A DNA stretch of 64,000 nt, taken from contig NZ_LGDE01000002.1 of the NCBI RefSeq assembly GCF_001279725.1, forward strand, positions 1 through 64,000, in the 5' to 3' direction. The position numbers and the translations under genes are program-made. This document shows, piece after piece, positions 35,571 to 44,814 of the stretch. The notes under the pieces were generated by a model that saw only the letters and a program-made list of their open reading frames with translations, made no database searches and had not been told where the DNA came from. How positions within the stretch are numbered: position 1 is the first letter of the stretch; every line of letters starts with the position of its first letter. This DNA comes from Streptomyces sp. WM4235 (GTDB taxonomy: Bacteria; Actinomycetota; Actinomycetes; Streptomycetales; Streptomycetaceae).

Positions 35571-36416
35571 ATGTCTGAGCTGTCCAACGCTGAGAAGCAG
35601 GCAGACAGTAACAACGCGGCCTCGTCCCACGTGCTTCTGGAAGGGCGGCTCGGGTACCAACTCGAGACCGCCCTTCTGGTGCGTGCACTGACCCACCGCT
35701 CGTACGCGTACGAGAACGGCGGTCTGCCCACCAACGAGCGCCTGGAGTTCCTCGGGGACTCCGTGCTCGGCCTGGTGGTCACGGACACGTTGTACACGAC
35801 CCACCCGGACCTGCCGGAAGGCCAACTGGCCAAACTGCGGGCCGCTGTGGTCAACTCGCGCGCACTTGCGGAGGTCGGGCGTGGCCTCGAACTCGGCTCC
35901 TTCATCCGGCTCGGCCGGGGCGAAGAGGGCACGGGTGGCCGGGACAAGGCCTCCATCCTCGCCGACACCCTTGAAGCGGTGATCGGCGCGGTCTACCTCG
36001 ATCAGGGCCTCGACGCGGCCTCGGAGCTGGTCCACCGGCTCTTCGACCCGCTCATCGAGAAGTCCTCCAACCTCGGGGCCGGCCTGGACTGGAAGACCAG
36101 TCTCCAGGAGCTCACGGCGGCCGAAGGCCTTGGTGTACCGGAATACCTGGTCACCGAGACCGGTCCGGACCACGAGAAGACCTTCACAGCTGCCGCTCGC
36201 GTCGGTGGTGTCTCGTACGGCACCGGCACCGGCCGCAGCAAGAAGGAAGCGGAACAGCAGGCGGCCGAGTCCGCGTGGCGCGGGATCCGCGCCGCGGCGG
36301 ACGAGCGGATCGCGGCGGCAGCCGCTGCCGCAGCCGCTCCGGCAGAGGTCGTGGCTCCGGCCGCGGCCGAGGACGGCGGGGCGCCGACGCCCGTCGAACC
36401 GTCGCCGGGCGCCTGA
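35571..36416 (+). CDS. rnc: Ribonuclease III
   Basis: RNase III of 281 residues cleaves double-stranded RNA; in Streptomyces the same gene is absB, needed for antibiotic production. The signature is [18 protein letters not shown] near residue 50, with the second metal site [15 protein letters not shown] near 125. The dsRNA-binding domain follows ([35 protein letters not shown]). The end is an Ala- and Pro-rich tail of about 40 residues. ATG 35571 follows GAGAGG; GTG 35559 is in frame too. Confidence 0.96.
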   Translation: MSELSNAEKQADSNNAASSHVLLEGRLGYQLETALLVRALTHRSYAYENGGLPTNERLEFLGDSVLGLVVTDTLYTTHPDLPEGQLAKLRAAVVNSRALAEVGRGLELGSFIRLGRGEEGTGGRDKASILADTLEAVIGAVYLDQGLDAASELVHRLFDPLIEKSSNLGAGLDWKTSLQELTAAEGLGVPEYLVTETGPDHEKTFTAAARVGGVSYGTGTGRSKKEAEQQAAESAWRGIRAAADERIAAAAAAAAAPAEVVAPAAAEDGGAPTPVEPSPGA

Positions 36417-36436
36417 CCCTTCCTTCGGGATGTTCC

Positions 36437-36470
36437 CCGCCCCCGCCCCTCTCCGGAGGGGCGGGGGCGG
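36437..36470 (+). terminator. rnc terminator
   Basis: A 14-bp GC stem (36437-36450 with 36457-36470) with loop CTCCGG, 20 bases after rnc. Confidence 0.75.
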
Positions 36471-36547
36471 TCCCGTTCCCGGGCACCCCGAGGGCGGCCG
36501 GTAGGCTCGGCGGAGCGTCCAGCCCCGTCGCCTCCCGGAGGAACACC

Positions 36548-37408
36548 GTGCCCGAGCTGCCCGAAGTCGAAGTGGTGCGGCGCGGTTTGGAGCGTTGGGT
36601 GGCCGGGCGGACCATCGGGTCCGTCGAGGTACTGCACCCCCGAGCCGTACGGCGGCACCCGGGCGGCGGCGCCGACTTCGCCGCCCGCCTCACCGGGGAG
36701 ACCGTCGGGGTGCCGCAGCGGCGCGGGAAGTACCTGTGGCTGCCGCTCGTGGAACGGGACCTGTCGGTGCTGGGCCACCTCGGCATGAGCGGCCAACTAC
36801 TGGTGCAGCCGGTCGGCTCCCCCGACGAGAAGCACCTGCGGATCCGCGTGCGCTTCGACGACGCGACCGGCACCGAGCTGCGCTTCGTGGACCAGCGGAC
36901 CTTCGGCGGGCTGTCCCTGCACGAGAACACCCCCGACGGGCTCCCCGACGTCATCGCGCACATCGCCCGCGACCCACTGGACCCGCTCTTCCCCGAAGCC
37001 GCCTACCATCTCGCGCTGCGCGCCAAGCGGACCACGGTCAAGCGGGCCCTGCTGGACCAGTCGCTCATCAGCGGGGTCGGCAACATCTACGCCGACGAGG
37101 CCCTGTGGCGCGCCCGGCTGCACTACGAGCGCCCGACCGCCACGCTCACGCGCCCCCGGAGCGCGGAACTCCTCTCCCACGTCCGTGACGTCATGAACGC
37201 CGCGCTCGCCGTCGGCGGGACCAGCTTCGACAGCCTGTACGTCAACGTGAACGGGGAATCCGGTTACTTCGACCGCTCGCTCGACGCCTACGGCCGGGAG
37301 GACGAGCCCTGCCGGCGCTGCGGGACTCCGATGCGCCGCCGGCCGTGGATGAACCGGTCGAGCTACTTCTGCCCGCGCTGTCAGCGGCCGCCGCGCTCCG
37401 CGTCGTAG
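36548..37408 (+). CDS. mutM: Formamidopyrimidine-DNA glycosylase
   Basis: MutM (Fpg) of 286 residues removes oxidised purines such as 8-oxoguanine and nicks the DNA. The catalytic N terminus [16 protein letters not shown] (Pro2, Glu3) is intact, as are Lys of GKYLWLPL, the helix-two-turn-helix [21 protein letters not shown] and the zinc finger CRRCGTPM ... FCPRC at the end. GTG 36548 follows GGAGGAACACC. Its last 28 bases overlap the converging HxlR gene. Confidence 0.97.
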   Translation: MPELPEVEVVRRGLERWVAGRTIGSVEVLHPRAVRRHPGGGADFAARLTGETVGVPQRRGKYLWLPLVERDLSVLGHLGMSGQLLVQPVGSPDEKHLRIRVRFDDATGTELRFVDQRTFGGLSLHENTPDGLPDVIAHIARDPLDPLFPEAAYHLALRAKRTTVKRALLDQSLISGVGNIYADEALWRARLHYERPTATLTRPRSAELLSHVRDVMNAALAVGGTSFDSLYVNVNGESGYFDRSLDAYGREDEPCRRCGTPMRRRPWMNRSSYFCPRCQRPPRSAS

Positions 37409-37785
37409 GACGCCCGGGCGGTCAGCACCTGCTGCATGCTGCCCTCCAGGAAGTGGATCAGGGCGAGCAGCCGGGCGGCGACCTCGTGCCCCAGGGGTGT
37501 GAGTTCGTAGTCGACGCGGGGCGGGTTCGTGGGCTGCGCCTCGCGGTGGACTATGCCGTCGCGTTCCAGCGCGTGCAGGGTCTGGGAGAGCATCTTCTCG
37601 CTGACGCCGTCCACACGGCGACGCAACTCGTTGAAGCGACAGGCGCCGTCGCGCAGGGCGCCCACGGTCAGACTGCCCCAGCGTCCGGTGACGTGCTCCA
37701 GGGTTTCCCGAGAGGGGCAGGTGCGGGCGAAGACATCGAAAGGCAGTTCCGATGGGGGCGCGTCCGTACGAACAGGGGTCTCCAT
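37381..37785 (-). CDS. HxlR-family transcriptional regulator
   Basis: A winged-helix regulator of 134 residues in the HxlR (DUF24) family, whose members often sense reactive electrophiles or oxidants through a cysteine. Marks are [40 protein letters not shown] and [13 protein letters not shown] Cys lies in the usual N-terminal place ([10 protein letters not shown]). ATG 37785 is the start. It is divergent from the flavodoxin-like reductase gene, with inverted repeats in the 128-base gap, so it most likely represses that gene and itself. Confidence 0.93.
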   Translation of the reverse strand: METPVRTDAPPSELPFDVFARTCPSRETLEHVTGRWGSLTVGALRDGACRFNELRRRVDGVSEKMLSQTLHALERDGIVHREAQPTNPPRVDYELTPLGHEVAARLLALIHFLEGSMQQVLTARASYDAERGGR

Positions 37786-37842
37786 AGCGCAAGCGTACCT
37801 TCGGGTAGCGCTAACTGTCTGCTTGCGCTTTCGAAAAGTTAG
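37786..37842. promoter_or_regulatory. Inverted repeats in the HxlR-reductase intergenic region
   Basis: AGCGCAAGC (37786-37794) is mirrored by GCTTGCGCT (37821-37829), and CTAACT (37811-37816) by AGTTAG (37837-37842); CTTTCGAAAG (37828-37837) is itself palindromic. They lie where an HxlR operator would control both divergent genes. Confidence 0.5.
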
Positions 37843-37913
37843 TGGTTCTCTTTCCCTCGTCGTCGTCGTGCCGCGACGCGACGCATCGAGCACATCCTTG
37901 AGGGAGAACCACC

Positions 37914-38519
37914 ATGTCCGACATCACGCCCACGCCCGTCGTCTCGGTCGCCTACCACTCGGGATACGGCCACACCGCGGTCGTCGCCGAGGCCGTCCGG
38001 GCGGGAGCCGCCGACGCCGGCGCGACCGTCCACCTCGTCAAGGTCGACGAGATCGACGACGCGCGGTGGGCGCTGCTGGACGCGTCGGACGCGATCATCT
38101 TCGGCTCCCCGACGTACATGGGCACCGCCTCGGGTGCCTTCCACGTCTTCGCCGAGGCCACCTCGAAGCGCTGGTTCGGGGACGTGTGGCAGGACAAGAT
38201 CGCCGCGGGCTTCACCAACTCCGGCTCCAAGAGCGGCGACAAGATGCACACCCTGCAGTTCTTCCAGACGCTGGCCGCGCAGCACGCGATGAGCTGGGTC
38301 AACCTGGGCCTCAAGCCGGGCTGGAACTCCACCACCGGCTCCGAGTACGACCTGAACCGCCTCGGCTTCTTCTCGGGCGCGGCCGCCCAGACCAACTCCG
38401 ACCAGGGCCCCGAGGCGGTCCACAAGGCGGACATCGCCACCGCCGAGCACCTCGGCCGGCGCGTCGCCGAGCACACCCGCGTGGTCCTGGCGGGCCGCGC
38501 CGCCCTCGCCGCGCGGTAG
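37914..38519 (+). CDS. Flavodoxin-like NAD(P)H:quinone reductase (WrbA-type)
   Basis: A flavodoxin-fold oxidoreductase of 201 residues. The FMN-binding start is VVSVAYHSGYGHTAVVAEAV; the second loop is IIFGSPTYMGTASGAFHVFAE; and the third is KIAAGFTNSGSKSGDK. Such NADPH-dependent reductases reduce quinones by two electrons and protect against electrophiles. It is divergent from an HxlR regulator, the common pairing for quinone-inducible reductases. The start is ATG 37914 with GAGGGAGAACC upstream. Confidence 0.93.
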   Translation: MSDITPTPVVSVAYHSGYGHTAVVAEAVRAGAADAGATVHLVKVDEIDDARWALLDASDAIIFGSPTYMGTASGAFHVFAEATSKRWFGDVWQDKIAAGFTNSGSKSGDKMHTLQFFQTLAAQHAMSWVNLGLKPGWNSTTGSEYDLNRLGFFSGAAAQTNSDQGPEAVHKADIATAEHLGRRVAEHTRVVLAGRAALAAR

Positions 38520-38553
38520 TCGGCGGGGCGAAGGTCGTCCGGGAGCAGGGCTA

Positions 38554-39558
38554 CTAGAAGCCGAAGTCCTGGGTCCACCACGGGCCGCCGTCGGCGAAGT
38601 AGGCGCCGACGCCCAGGGTGCGGAACTCGCAGTTCAGGATGTTCGCCTTGTGGCCCGGGCTGTTCATCCAGGCCTTCATCACCGCGTCGGCGTCACCCTG
38701 GCCGCGGGCTATGTTCTCGCCGCCGAGGCCGGATATGCCCGCGTTGTCGGCCCGCTTCCACGGGGTGTTCCCGTCCGGGTCGGTGTGGTCGAAGAAGCCC
38801 CGTACGGCCATGTCCTTGCTGAACGCGCCCGCCAGCGTCGCGAGCGGCGGGTTCGCCCGGACCGGGCCACAGCCCGCCTGGGCACGCTCCTGGTTCACCA
38901 GGGTCAGGACGGCCGCCTCCTCGGCGGAGTGCCCGCCGGAGGGCGCGGGCGCCGTGGGCTTCGGCGCGGGGGCCGGAGGCTCACCGGTCGGCGCCGGCTT
39001 GGGGTCCGGCTTGGGCTCGGGCTTCGGGGCGGGGGCGGCGGGCTTCTCCGGCTCCGGCTCCGGCTTGGGCTTCACGGGCTGGGGCTTGACCGGTTCCGGC
39101 TTCACGGGCCGGGGCTTCACGGGCTGGGGCTTCACGGGCTGGGGTTTCACCGGTTCCGGCGCCTTCGTCGAGGCGGAGGGCTTCGGCGACGGGGGCTTCG
39201 GCGTGGGCTTCGGCGTGGGCGAGGCCGAGGTCGAGGGGGACGGCGGCGACGGCCGGGTCGGCGTGGCGCTGTCCGGGGCGGCGGGCGTGGAAGCGCGGCC
39301 CTGCAGACCGGCGAGGCCACCCTGCCCCTGTACCGCGTTCTCGTCACGGGCGGACGGCGAGGCCTTGGCCTCCGTCTTCGAGCCGGCGTCCGTTCCGACG
39401 TAGGGGAAGGAGTCGCCGACCGGGACGATGCCGGTCGTGACGACCGCCGTCGTGCCGAGGAGCAGGGCCACCGGGACACCCACGATGCCGATGCGGACGG
39501 CGGTGCCGCGCTTGCCGCCGCCGCGGCGCGGCGAAGCGGGGAGTTTGTGGCGTCCCAT
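38554..39558 (-). CDS. Membrane-anchored or secreted CAP (SCP-like) domain protein
   Basis: A protein of 334 residues. A basic N terminus (GRHKLPASPRRGGGKRG) precedes a membrane segment (IGIVGVPVALLLGTTAVVTT). Residues about 60-200 are a Pro-, Lys- and Glu-rich linker with repeats of PVKPQ and PEPEKP, long enough to cross the cell wall. The CAP domain occupies the last 130 residues: AAVLTLVNQERAQAGC, MAVRGFFDHTDPDGNTPW, GGENIARGQGDADAVMKAWM and SPGHKANILN. Function of bacterial CAP proteins is unclear. ATG 39558 is chosen because homology starts at MGRHK. Confidence 0.92.
   Translation of the reverse strand: MGRHKLPASPRRGGGKRGTAVRIGIVGVPVALLLGTTAVVTTGIVPVGDSFPYVGTDAGSKTEAKASPSARDENAVQGQGGLAGLQGRASTPAAPDSATPTRPSPPSPSTSASPTPKPTPKPPSPKPSASTKAPEPVKPQPVKPQPVKPRPVKPEPVKPQPVKPKPEPEPEKPAAPAPKPEPKPDPKPAPTGEPPAPAPKPTAPAPSGGHSAEEAAVLTLVNQERAQAGCGPVRANPPLATLAGAFSKDMAVRGFFDHTDPDGNTPWKRADNAGISGLGGENIARGQGDADAVMKAWMNSPGHKANILNCEFRTLGVGAYFADGGPWWTQDFGF
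39065..39160 (-). repeat. Tandem PVKP-encoding repeat
   Basis: About six units of 15 bases, each encoding PVKP plus one variable residue, form part of the linker of the CAP-domain protein. Such repeats change length easily. Confidence 0.7.
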
Positions 39559-39700
39559 CGGCGTCGTGCCTTCCTTCAGCGATCCTTCAACGATCAATCT
39601 TTGCTCGCCCAAACGGATGAGCTCATTGGAGCGGGACTGTACGCCATGGGACCCGGGGGGCGATGTGCCGCGAATCGGACGCCCCGGTTAGCGTTCACGC

Positions 39701-39982
39701 ATGAATGAAGAAGTCCGGCTGACCGCATGGGTGCGCGGCCGTGTACAGGGAGTGGGCTTCCGCTGGTTCACCAGGGCCAATGCTCTGGAGATCGGCGAGG
39801 TGGTCGGCTTCGCGCTCAACCTGGACGACGGTCGAGTACAGGTGGTGGCCGAAGGTCAACGTGAGAATTGCCACCGGCTGCTGGACTGGCTGCGTTCCGC
39901 CGACACGCCCGGCCGGGTGGACGGGGTGACAGAGATCTGGGGCACACCGCGCGGTGGCTACGACGGATTCGCGATCCGATGA
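39701..39982 (+). CDS. acyP: Acylphosphatase
   Basis: An acylphosphatase of 93 residues that hydrolyses acyl phosphates such as 1,3-bisphosphoglycerate. The catalytic Arg lies in [15 protein letters not shown] and the catalytic Asn in [17 protein letters not shown]. The start is ATG 39701. It stands just upstream of the smc region, as in other Streptomyces. Confidence 0.96.
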   Translation: MNEEVRLTAWVRGRVQGVGFRWFTRANALEIGEVVGFALNLDDGRVQVVAEGQRENCHRLLDWLRSADTPGRVDGVTEIWGTPRGGYDGFAIR

Positions 39983-40332
39983 CGGATCGACTGATCATGC
40001 ACTGATCAGATCTCTGGATGGTCGACACCCGGTCGGAACTGCGCATTCGTCGCGGAGCCGTTGCCGTCGGTCGCGATCCGTGGAAGGCTCGGAGATGAGG
40101 ATGATCTCCGCGCCGTAGTCGAGCGCCGGGCCGCCCGCCGATACGGGGCGTGATCGTGTTGACCGTCAAACTTTTTGGTGAGACGCTGGAAGCCCCGCGC
40201 ACCTGAGCTGTTTGGCAGTGTTGGCAGTAGTAAGCGCAGTGACTGTCAGTTGCTGCCGGACATCCGCGGGTGCGATTCCCTCACGACCCACACCGCTCTC
40301 GGTCGGTCACTCAGTGTGGAGGACCATCCATC
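39983..40332. other. Intergenic region between acyP and the small coiled-coil gene
   Basis: No gene is seen in these 350 bases. A hairpin CTGATCA-TGCAC-TGATCAG at 39991-40009 may end acyP transcription, and a palindrome TTGAC-C-GTCAA lies at 40159-40169, a possible operator of the small gene that follows. Confidence 0.45.
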
Positions 40333-40548
40333 ATGGCAAAGGCGCTTCTCGGTTACGTCGGCGGTTCCGACCCGCGACTCCTCGCCGAGATGCGACGGCT
40401 TCAGCAGCGCGTCCAGGACCTCGAGTCCGAGCTCGGACGAATCCAGTCCGAGAACGACGCACTGAACGCGGCCGCCGCTCAGCACGGAGACTCGCTGCTC
40501 GACAGCATCGACCTCGACGTACCCCAGGCGGAGCCTGCGCTCACCTGA
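40333..40548 (+). CDS. Small coiled-coil protein of 71 residues
   Basis: A short conserved protein (MAKALLGYVGGSDPRLLAEM at its start) with a clear leucine-heptad coiled coil from about residue 20 to 50 (RRLQQRVQDLESELGRI) and an acidic C terminus. ATG 40333 is the start because GTGGAGGACC lies just before. It resides directly upstream of smc and is followed by its own terminator. I do not know a function; the position suggests, but does not show, a link to chromosome segregation. Confidence 0.85.
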   Translation: MAKALLGYVGGSDPRLLAEMRRLQQRVQDLESELGRIQSENDALNAAAAQHGDSLLDSIDLDVPQAEPALT

Positions 40549-40592
40549 TCCGCGCTTCACTCGTCGCTCGATTCCAGCCCCGTTTGATCTGC

Positions 40593-40614
40593 AAGGGACG
40601 CTCCGGCGTCCCTT
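40593..40614 (+). terminator. Terminator of the small coiled-coil gene
   Basis: A 9-bp stem AAGGGACGC-TCCG-GCGTCCCTT followed by CTTTCTTTC, unusually close to a classic T-tailed terminator for this genome. Confidence 0.85.
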
Positions 40615-40779
40615 CTTTCTTTCACGGCCGGCTCCTCCTCGCACCGCCGGCCCCTCACCCGCCGGCCGTCCCGCCCGGCCGCATCATTGGGCCAGGTGGG
40701 GGGGGTTGATTCCTTTGACGTCTGATCTCCCCTGCACCTTCATGGGTGAAACCGAACGTGAAAGGTAGAGTCCGGCGGC

Positions 40780-43700
40780 GTGCACCTCAAGTCCCTGACC
40801 CTGCGTGGCTTCAAATCATTTGCTTCCGCGACCACCCTGCGCTTCGAGCCGGGGATCACCTGTGTCGTCGGCCCGAACGGATCGGGCAAGTCCAATGTGG
40901 TGGACGCGCTGTCCTGGGTCATGGGCGAACAAGGGGCGAAGTCCCTGCGCGGCGGGAAGATGGAAGACGTCATCTTCGCCGGCACGACGGGCCGGCCGCC
41001 CCTGGGGCGCGCCGAGGTCTCGCTGACCATCGACAACTCCGACGGCGCGCTGCCGATCGAGTACGCCGAGGTCACCATCACGCGGATCATGTTCCGCGGC
41101 GGCAGCAGCGAGTACCAGATCAACGGCGACACCTGCCGGTTGCTCGACATCCAGGAGCTGCTCTCCGACTCCGGCATCGGCCGGGAGATGCACGTCATCG
41201 TCGGACAGGGCCAACTGGACTCCGTACTGCACGCCGATCCGATGGGCCGCCGCGCCTTCATCGAGGAGGCGGCCGGCGTACTGAAGCACCGCAAGCGGAA
41301 AGAGAAGGCGCTGCGGAAGCTTGACGCGATGCGGGCCAACCTCGCGCGCGTGCAGGACCTCAACGACGAACTGCGGCGACAGCTCAAGCCGCTCGGGCGC
41401 CAGGCGGCGGTGGCCCGCCGGGCCGCCGTGATCCAGGCCGACCTGCGGGACGCGCGACTGCGGCTGCTCGCCGACGACCTGGTCACCCTGAAGGGCGCGT
41501 TGGACGCGGAGATCGCGGACGAGGCGGCGCTGAAGGAACGCAAGGAGGCGGCCGAGCGGGAGCTGGCGGGCGCGCTGCGACGCGAGGCCGAGCTGGAGGA
41601 GGCGGTACGGGAACTCGCGCCCCGGCTGCAACGGGCCCAGCAGACCTGGCACGCACTCTCCCAGTCGGCCGAACGGGTGCGCGGAACCGTTTCCCTGGCG
41701 CAGGCGCGGGTCAAGAGCGCGTCGGCGCCGCCGGAGGACGAGCGGCGCGGCCGTGATCCCGAGGAGATGGAGCGCGAGGCGGCGCGGATCCGTGAGCAGG
41801 AAGCCGAACTGACGGCCGCTCTGGAGGCGGCTTCACGGGCGCTGGAGGACACGGTCGAGCACCGGGCGGAGCTGGAGCGTTCCCTGGCCGACGAGGAACG
41901 GCGGCTGCGGGACGCGGCGCGGGCCATCGCCGACCGGCGCGAGGGGTTGGCCCGACTGACCGGACGGCTCGGCGCGGCCCGGTCCAGGGCAGGCGCCGCG
42001 CAGGCGGAGATCGAACGGCTGGAGGCGGCGCGCGACGACGCCGAAGCCCGTGCGGCGCGGGCGCAGGCGGAGTACGAGGCGTTGGCCGAGGAGGTCGGAG
42101 CCCTCGACGACCCGGCCGTCGACGGGGAGCACGAGGCGGCGCGGGCCCGGCTGGCGGAATCCGAGGCAGCCCTGTCGGCGGCGCGCGAGGCGCTGACCTC
42201 GGCGGAGCGTTCCCGGGCGGCCGTGGCGGCCCGGCGGGACGCGTTGGCGCCGGCGCTGCGGCGCAAGGACGGCACGGGCAGCCTGCTCGGCGCGCGCGAA
42301 CGGCTGGACGGGCTGCTCGGCCCGGCGGCCGAACGGGTGACGGTGGCGCCGGGGTACGAGGTGGCGGTCGCGGCCGCGTTGGGGGCGGCGGCCGACGCGC
42401 TCGCCGTGACCTCGGCGGGGGTGGCGGCCGATGCCATTCGGCACCTGAGGGACACGGACGCGGGGCGGGTCACCTTCCTGATCGCCCCGGAGTTCGCGAC
42501 CGTCCTGCCCGGTCAGGCCGTGGATCCGGAAGGCCGGCCGTCGGGTGAGGGGAGCCTGCCGGGCCAGAGCGCCGGCCCGGGCGCGCACGCCGTCCAGGCG
42601 CCGGCGCCCGGGCCGGCTACGGTGCCCGCTTCGGCTTCGGCCCCGGCTGCGCTGTCCGTTCCGGTGGCGGAGCGCCCCGCCCCGGCCGCCGCTCACGTGC
42701 CCGCTCCGACCGCTCCGCAGTCCGTGCCGGCCTCGACCGCGGCCGGATCGCGCACGCTCGGGGTACCGGCCGGGAGCCTGGTGGCGGGAGACCCCGGCGT
42801 GGTCCGGGCCGTGGCCTGGGCCCTGCGGGAGTACGTCGTCGTCGCGACCCTGGACGAGGCCGAGGCGCTGGTGGCCGAGCGGGCCGACCTGGTGGCGGTG
42901 ACCGCCGACGGGGACGTTCTGGGGGCACATCTCGCGCACGGCGGTTCCGCCGGGGCGCCGAGCCTCATCGAGGTACGGGCCGCCGTGGACGAGGCCGCGG
43001 CCGAGCTGGCGCGGTTGGAGGAGGAGTGCGTCGGGCTGGCCGGCGCCAAGGAGAGCGCCCACGCCGACCGGCAGGAGGCGGTCCGGCTCGTCGAGGAGCT
43101 GGCCGAGCGGCGCCGGGAGGGCGAGCGGGCCCGGGCCGGGGTCGCGCAGCAACTGGGCCGGCTCGCGGGACAGGCGAAGGGCGCGGCGGGCGAGGCCGAA
43201 CGGAGCGTCGCTGCCGCGACCGTGGCGCAGGGCGCGCTGGAGCAGGCGCGCATCGAGGTGGAGGAGTGCGCGGAACGGCTCGCCGTCGCCGAGGAGATGC
43301 CGGTGGACGAGGAGCCGGACACCTCGGCGAGGGACCGGCTCGCCGCCGACGGGGCCAACGCCCGACAGACCGAGATGGAGGCGCGGCTCCAGCTCAGGAC
43401 ACACGAGGAACGGGTCAAGGGGCTGGCCGGCCGGGCGGAAGCGCTCGACCGCGGCGCCAGGGCCGAGCGCGAGGCCAGGGCCCGTGCCGAACGGCGCCGG
43501 CAGCGGCTGGCCCACGAGGCCGAGGTGGGCCGGGCGGTGGCCGACGGAGCGCGACAGCTCCTGGCCCATCTGGAGGTGTCGATCGGTCGGGCCGAGGCGG
43601 AGCGCGCGGGCGCCGAGCAGGCCAAGGGGGTGCGCGAACGGGAGCTCGCCGAGGCCCGCGGCCGGGGCCGCGACCTCAAGGGGGAGCTCGACAAGCTGAC

Positions 43701-44559
43701 CGACTCCGTGCACCGGGGCGAGGTGCTCGGAGCCGAGAAGCGGTTGCGGATCGAGCAGGTCGAGGGCCGCGCCCTGGAGGAGTTCGGGGTGGAGGCCGCC
43801 GGGCTGGTGGCCGAGTACGGCCCCGACCAGCCGGTGCCGCCGTCGCCGGCCGCCGAGGGCGAGGAGCTGCCGGAGGACCCGGAGCACCCGCGGAACCGGC
43901 CGGGACCGTACGTCCGGGCGCAGCAGGAGAAGCGGCTCAAGGCGGCGGAACGCGCCTACCAGCAGTTGGGGAAGGTCAATCCGCTGGCGCTGGAGGAGTT
44001 CGCGGCGCTGGAGGAGCGGCACAGGTTCCTCAGCGAGCAACTGGAGGACCTGCGCAAGACGAGGGCCGATCTGCTCCAGGTCGTGAAGGAGGTCGACCAG
44101 CGGGTCGAGGAGGTGTTCACGGAGGCCTACCGGGACACGGCGCGTCAGTTCGAGGGGGTGTTCTCGCGGCTGTTCCCCGGCGGCGAGGGCCGGTTGATCC
44201 TCACGGACCCCGACAACATGCTGACCACCGGCGTGGACGTCGAGGCGCGCCCGCCGGGCAAGAAGGTCAAGAGGCTGTCGCTGCTGTCGGGCGGCGAGCG
44301 TTCGCTGACCGCGGTCGCGTTGCTGGTGTCCATCTTCAAGGCCCGACCCAGTCCGTTCTACGTCATGGACGAGGTCGAGGCGGCCCTGGACGACACCAAC
44401 CTACAGCGGCTGATTCGGATCATGGAGGAGCTCCAGGAGAGCTCGCAGCTGATCGTGATCACGCATCAGAAACGCACGATGGAGGTCGCCGATGCCCTGT
44501 ACGGCGTCTCCATGCAGGGAGATGGAGTGTCCAAAGTGATCAGCCAGAGGCTCCGCTAG
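40780..44559 (+). CDS. smc: Chromosome segregation ATPase SMC
   Basis: SMC of 1259 residues, core of the condensin complex that aligns and compacts chromosomes. Walker A is VVGPNGSGKSNVVDA near residue 32; two long coiled coils flank a hinge around residues 500-720; the ABC signature LLSGGERSL and Walker B YVMDEVEAALDD lie near the C terminus. The hinge holds an insert of about 79 residues (579-657) made largely of Ala and Pro. GTG 40780 is the start (HLKSLTLRGFKSFAS). ScpA and ScpB are not in the window, as usual for Streptomyces. Confidence 0.97.
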   Translation: MHLKSLTLRGFKSFASATTLRFEPGITCVVGPNGSGKSNVVDALSWVMGEQGAKSLRGGKMEDVIFAGTTGRPPLGRAEVSLTIDNSDGALPIEYAEVTITRIMFRGGSSEYQINGDTCRLLDIQELLSDSGIGREMHVIVGQGQLDSVLHADPMGRRAFIEEAAGVLKHRKRKEKALRKLDAMRANLARVQDLNDELRRQLKPLGRQAAVARRAAVIQADLRDARLRLLADDLVTLKGALDAEIADEAALKERKEAAERELAGALRREAELEEAVRELAPRLQRAQQTWHALSQSAERVRGTVSLAQARVKSASAPPEDERRGRDPEEMEREAARIREQEAELTAALEAASRALEDTVEHRAELERSLADEERRLRDAARAIADRREGLARLTGRLGAARSRAGAAQAEIERLEAARDDAEARAARAQAEYEALAEEVGALDDPAVDGEHEAARARLAESEAALSAAREALTSAERSRAAVAARRDALAPALRRKDGTGSLLGARERLDGLLGPAAERVTVAPGYEVAVAAALGAAADALAVTSAGVAADAIRHLRDTDAGRVTFLIAPEFATVLPGQAVDPEGRPSGEGSLPGQSAGPGAHAVQAPAPGPATVPASASAPAALSVPVAERPAPAAAHVPAPTAPQSVPASTAAGSRTLGVPAGSLVAGDPGVVRAVAWALREYVVVATLDEAEALVAERADLVAVTADGDVLGAHLAHGGSAGAPSLIEVRAAVDEAAAELARLEEECVGLAGAKESAHADRQEAVRLVEELAERRREGERARAGVAQQLGRLAGQAKGAAGEAERSVAAATVAQGALEQARIEVEECAERLAVAEEMPVDEEPDTSARDRLAADGANARQTEMEARLQLRTHEERVKGLAGRAEALDRGARAEREARARAERRRQRLAHEAEVGRAVADGARQLLAHLEVSIGRAEAERAGAEQAKGVRERELAEARGRGRDLKGELDKLTDSVHRGEVLGAEKRLRIEQVEGRALEEFGVEAAGLVAEYGPDQPVPPSPAAEGEELPEDPEHPRNRPGPYVRAQQEKRLKAAERAYQQLGKVNPLALEEFAALEERHRFLSEQLEDLRKTRADLLQVVKEVDQRVEEVFTEAYRDTARQFEGVFSRLFPGGEGRLILTDPDNMLTTGVDVEARPPGKKVKRLSLLSGGERSLTAVALLVSIFKARPSPFYVMDEVEAALDDTNLQRLIRIMEELQESSQLIVITHQKRTMEVADALYGVSMQGDGVSKVISQRLR

Positions 44560-44651
44560 ACACCTTCATCATTCAATAGGTGAACGCAAAGCCTTCGCGG
44601 TTCACTCGTTCGTTGGCATTCATCTGCGTGAAACGGGTTCTTCATCTTCTA

Positions 44652-44679
44652 TTGACTTCAGGAAGTGAAGTCATAAGCT
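44652..44679 (+). promoter_or_regulatory. Predicted glcP promoter overlapped by a palindrome
   Basis: TTGACT (44652-44657) and TAAGCT (44674-44679) are 16 bases apart. The perfect inverted repeat GACTTCA-GGAAG-TGAAGTC at 44654-44672 fills the -35 region and the spacer, so a bound regulator would block transcription. Confidence 0.55.
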
Positions 44680-44814
44680 CTCCTCTGTCGCCTTGATGTT
44701 CAGGTGGTGGTGCACTGTTTGATGTGCCCCACTGGAGGAACACGATCAGGCGACGACACGAGTACCAACACCCCCCACGCTGCCCGCCGTCGGCGCCGGG
44801 CCCAGGAGCGCACC

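Noticed and set aside
32451..36173. Open frame of 1240 codons on the - strand
   Set aside because: Runs antisense through rsmD, coaD, the coiled-coil gene, DUF177, rpmF and rnc, all of which are well supported on the + strand.
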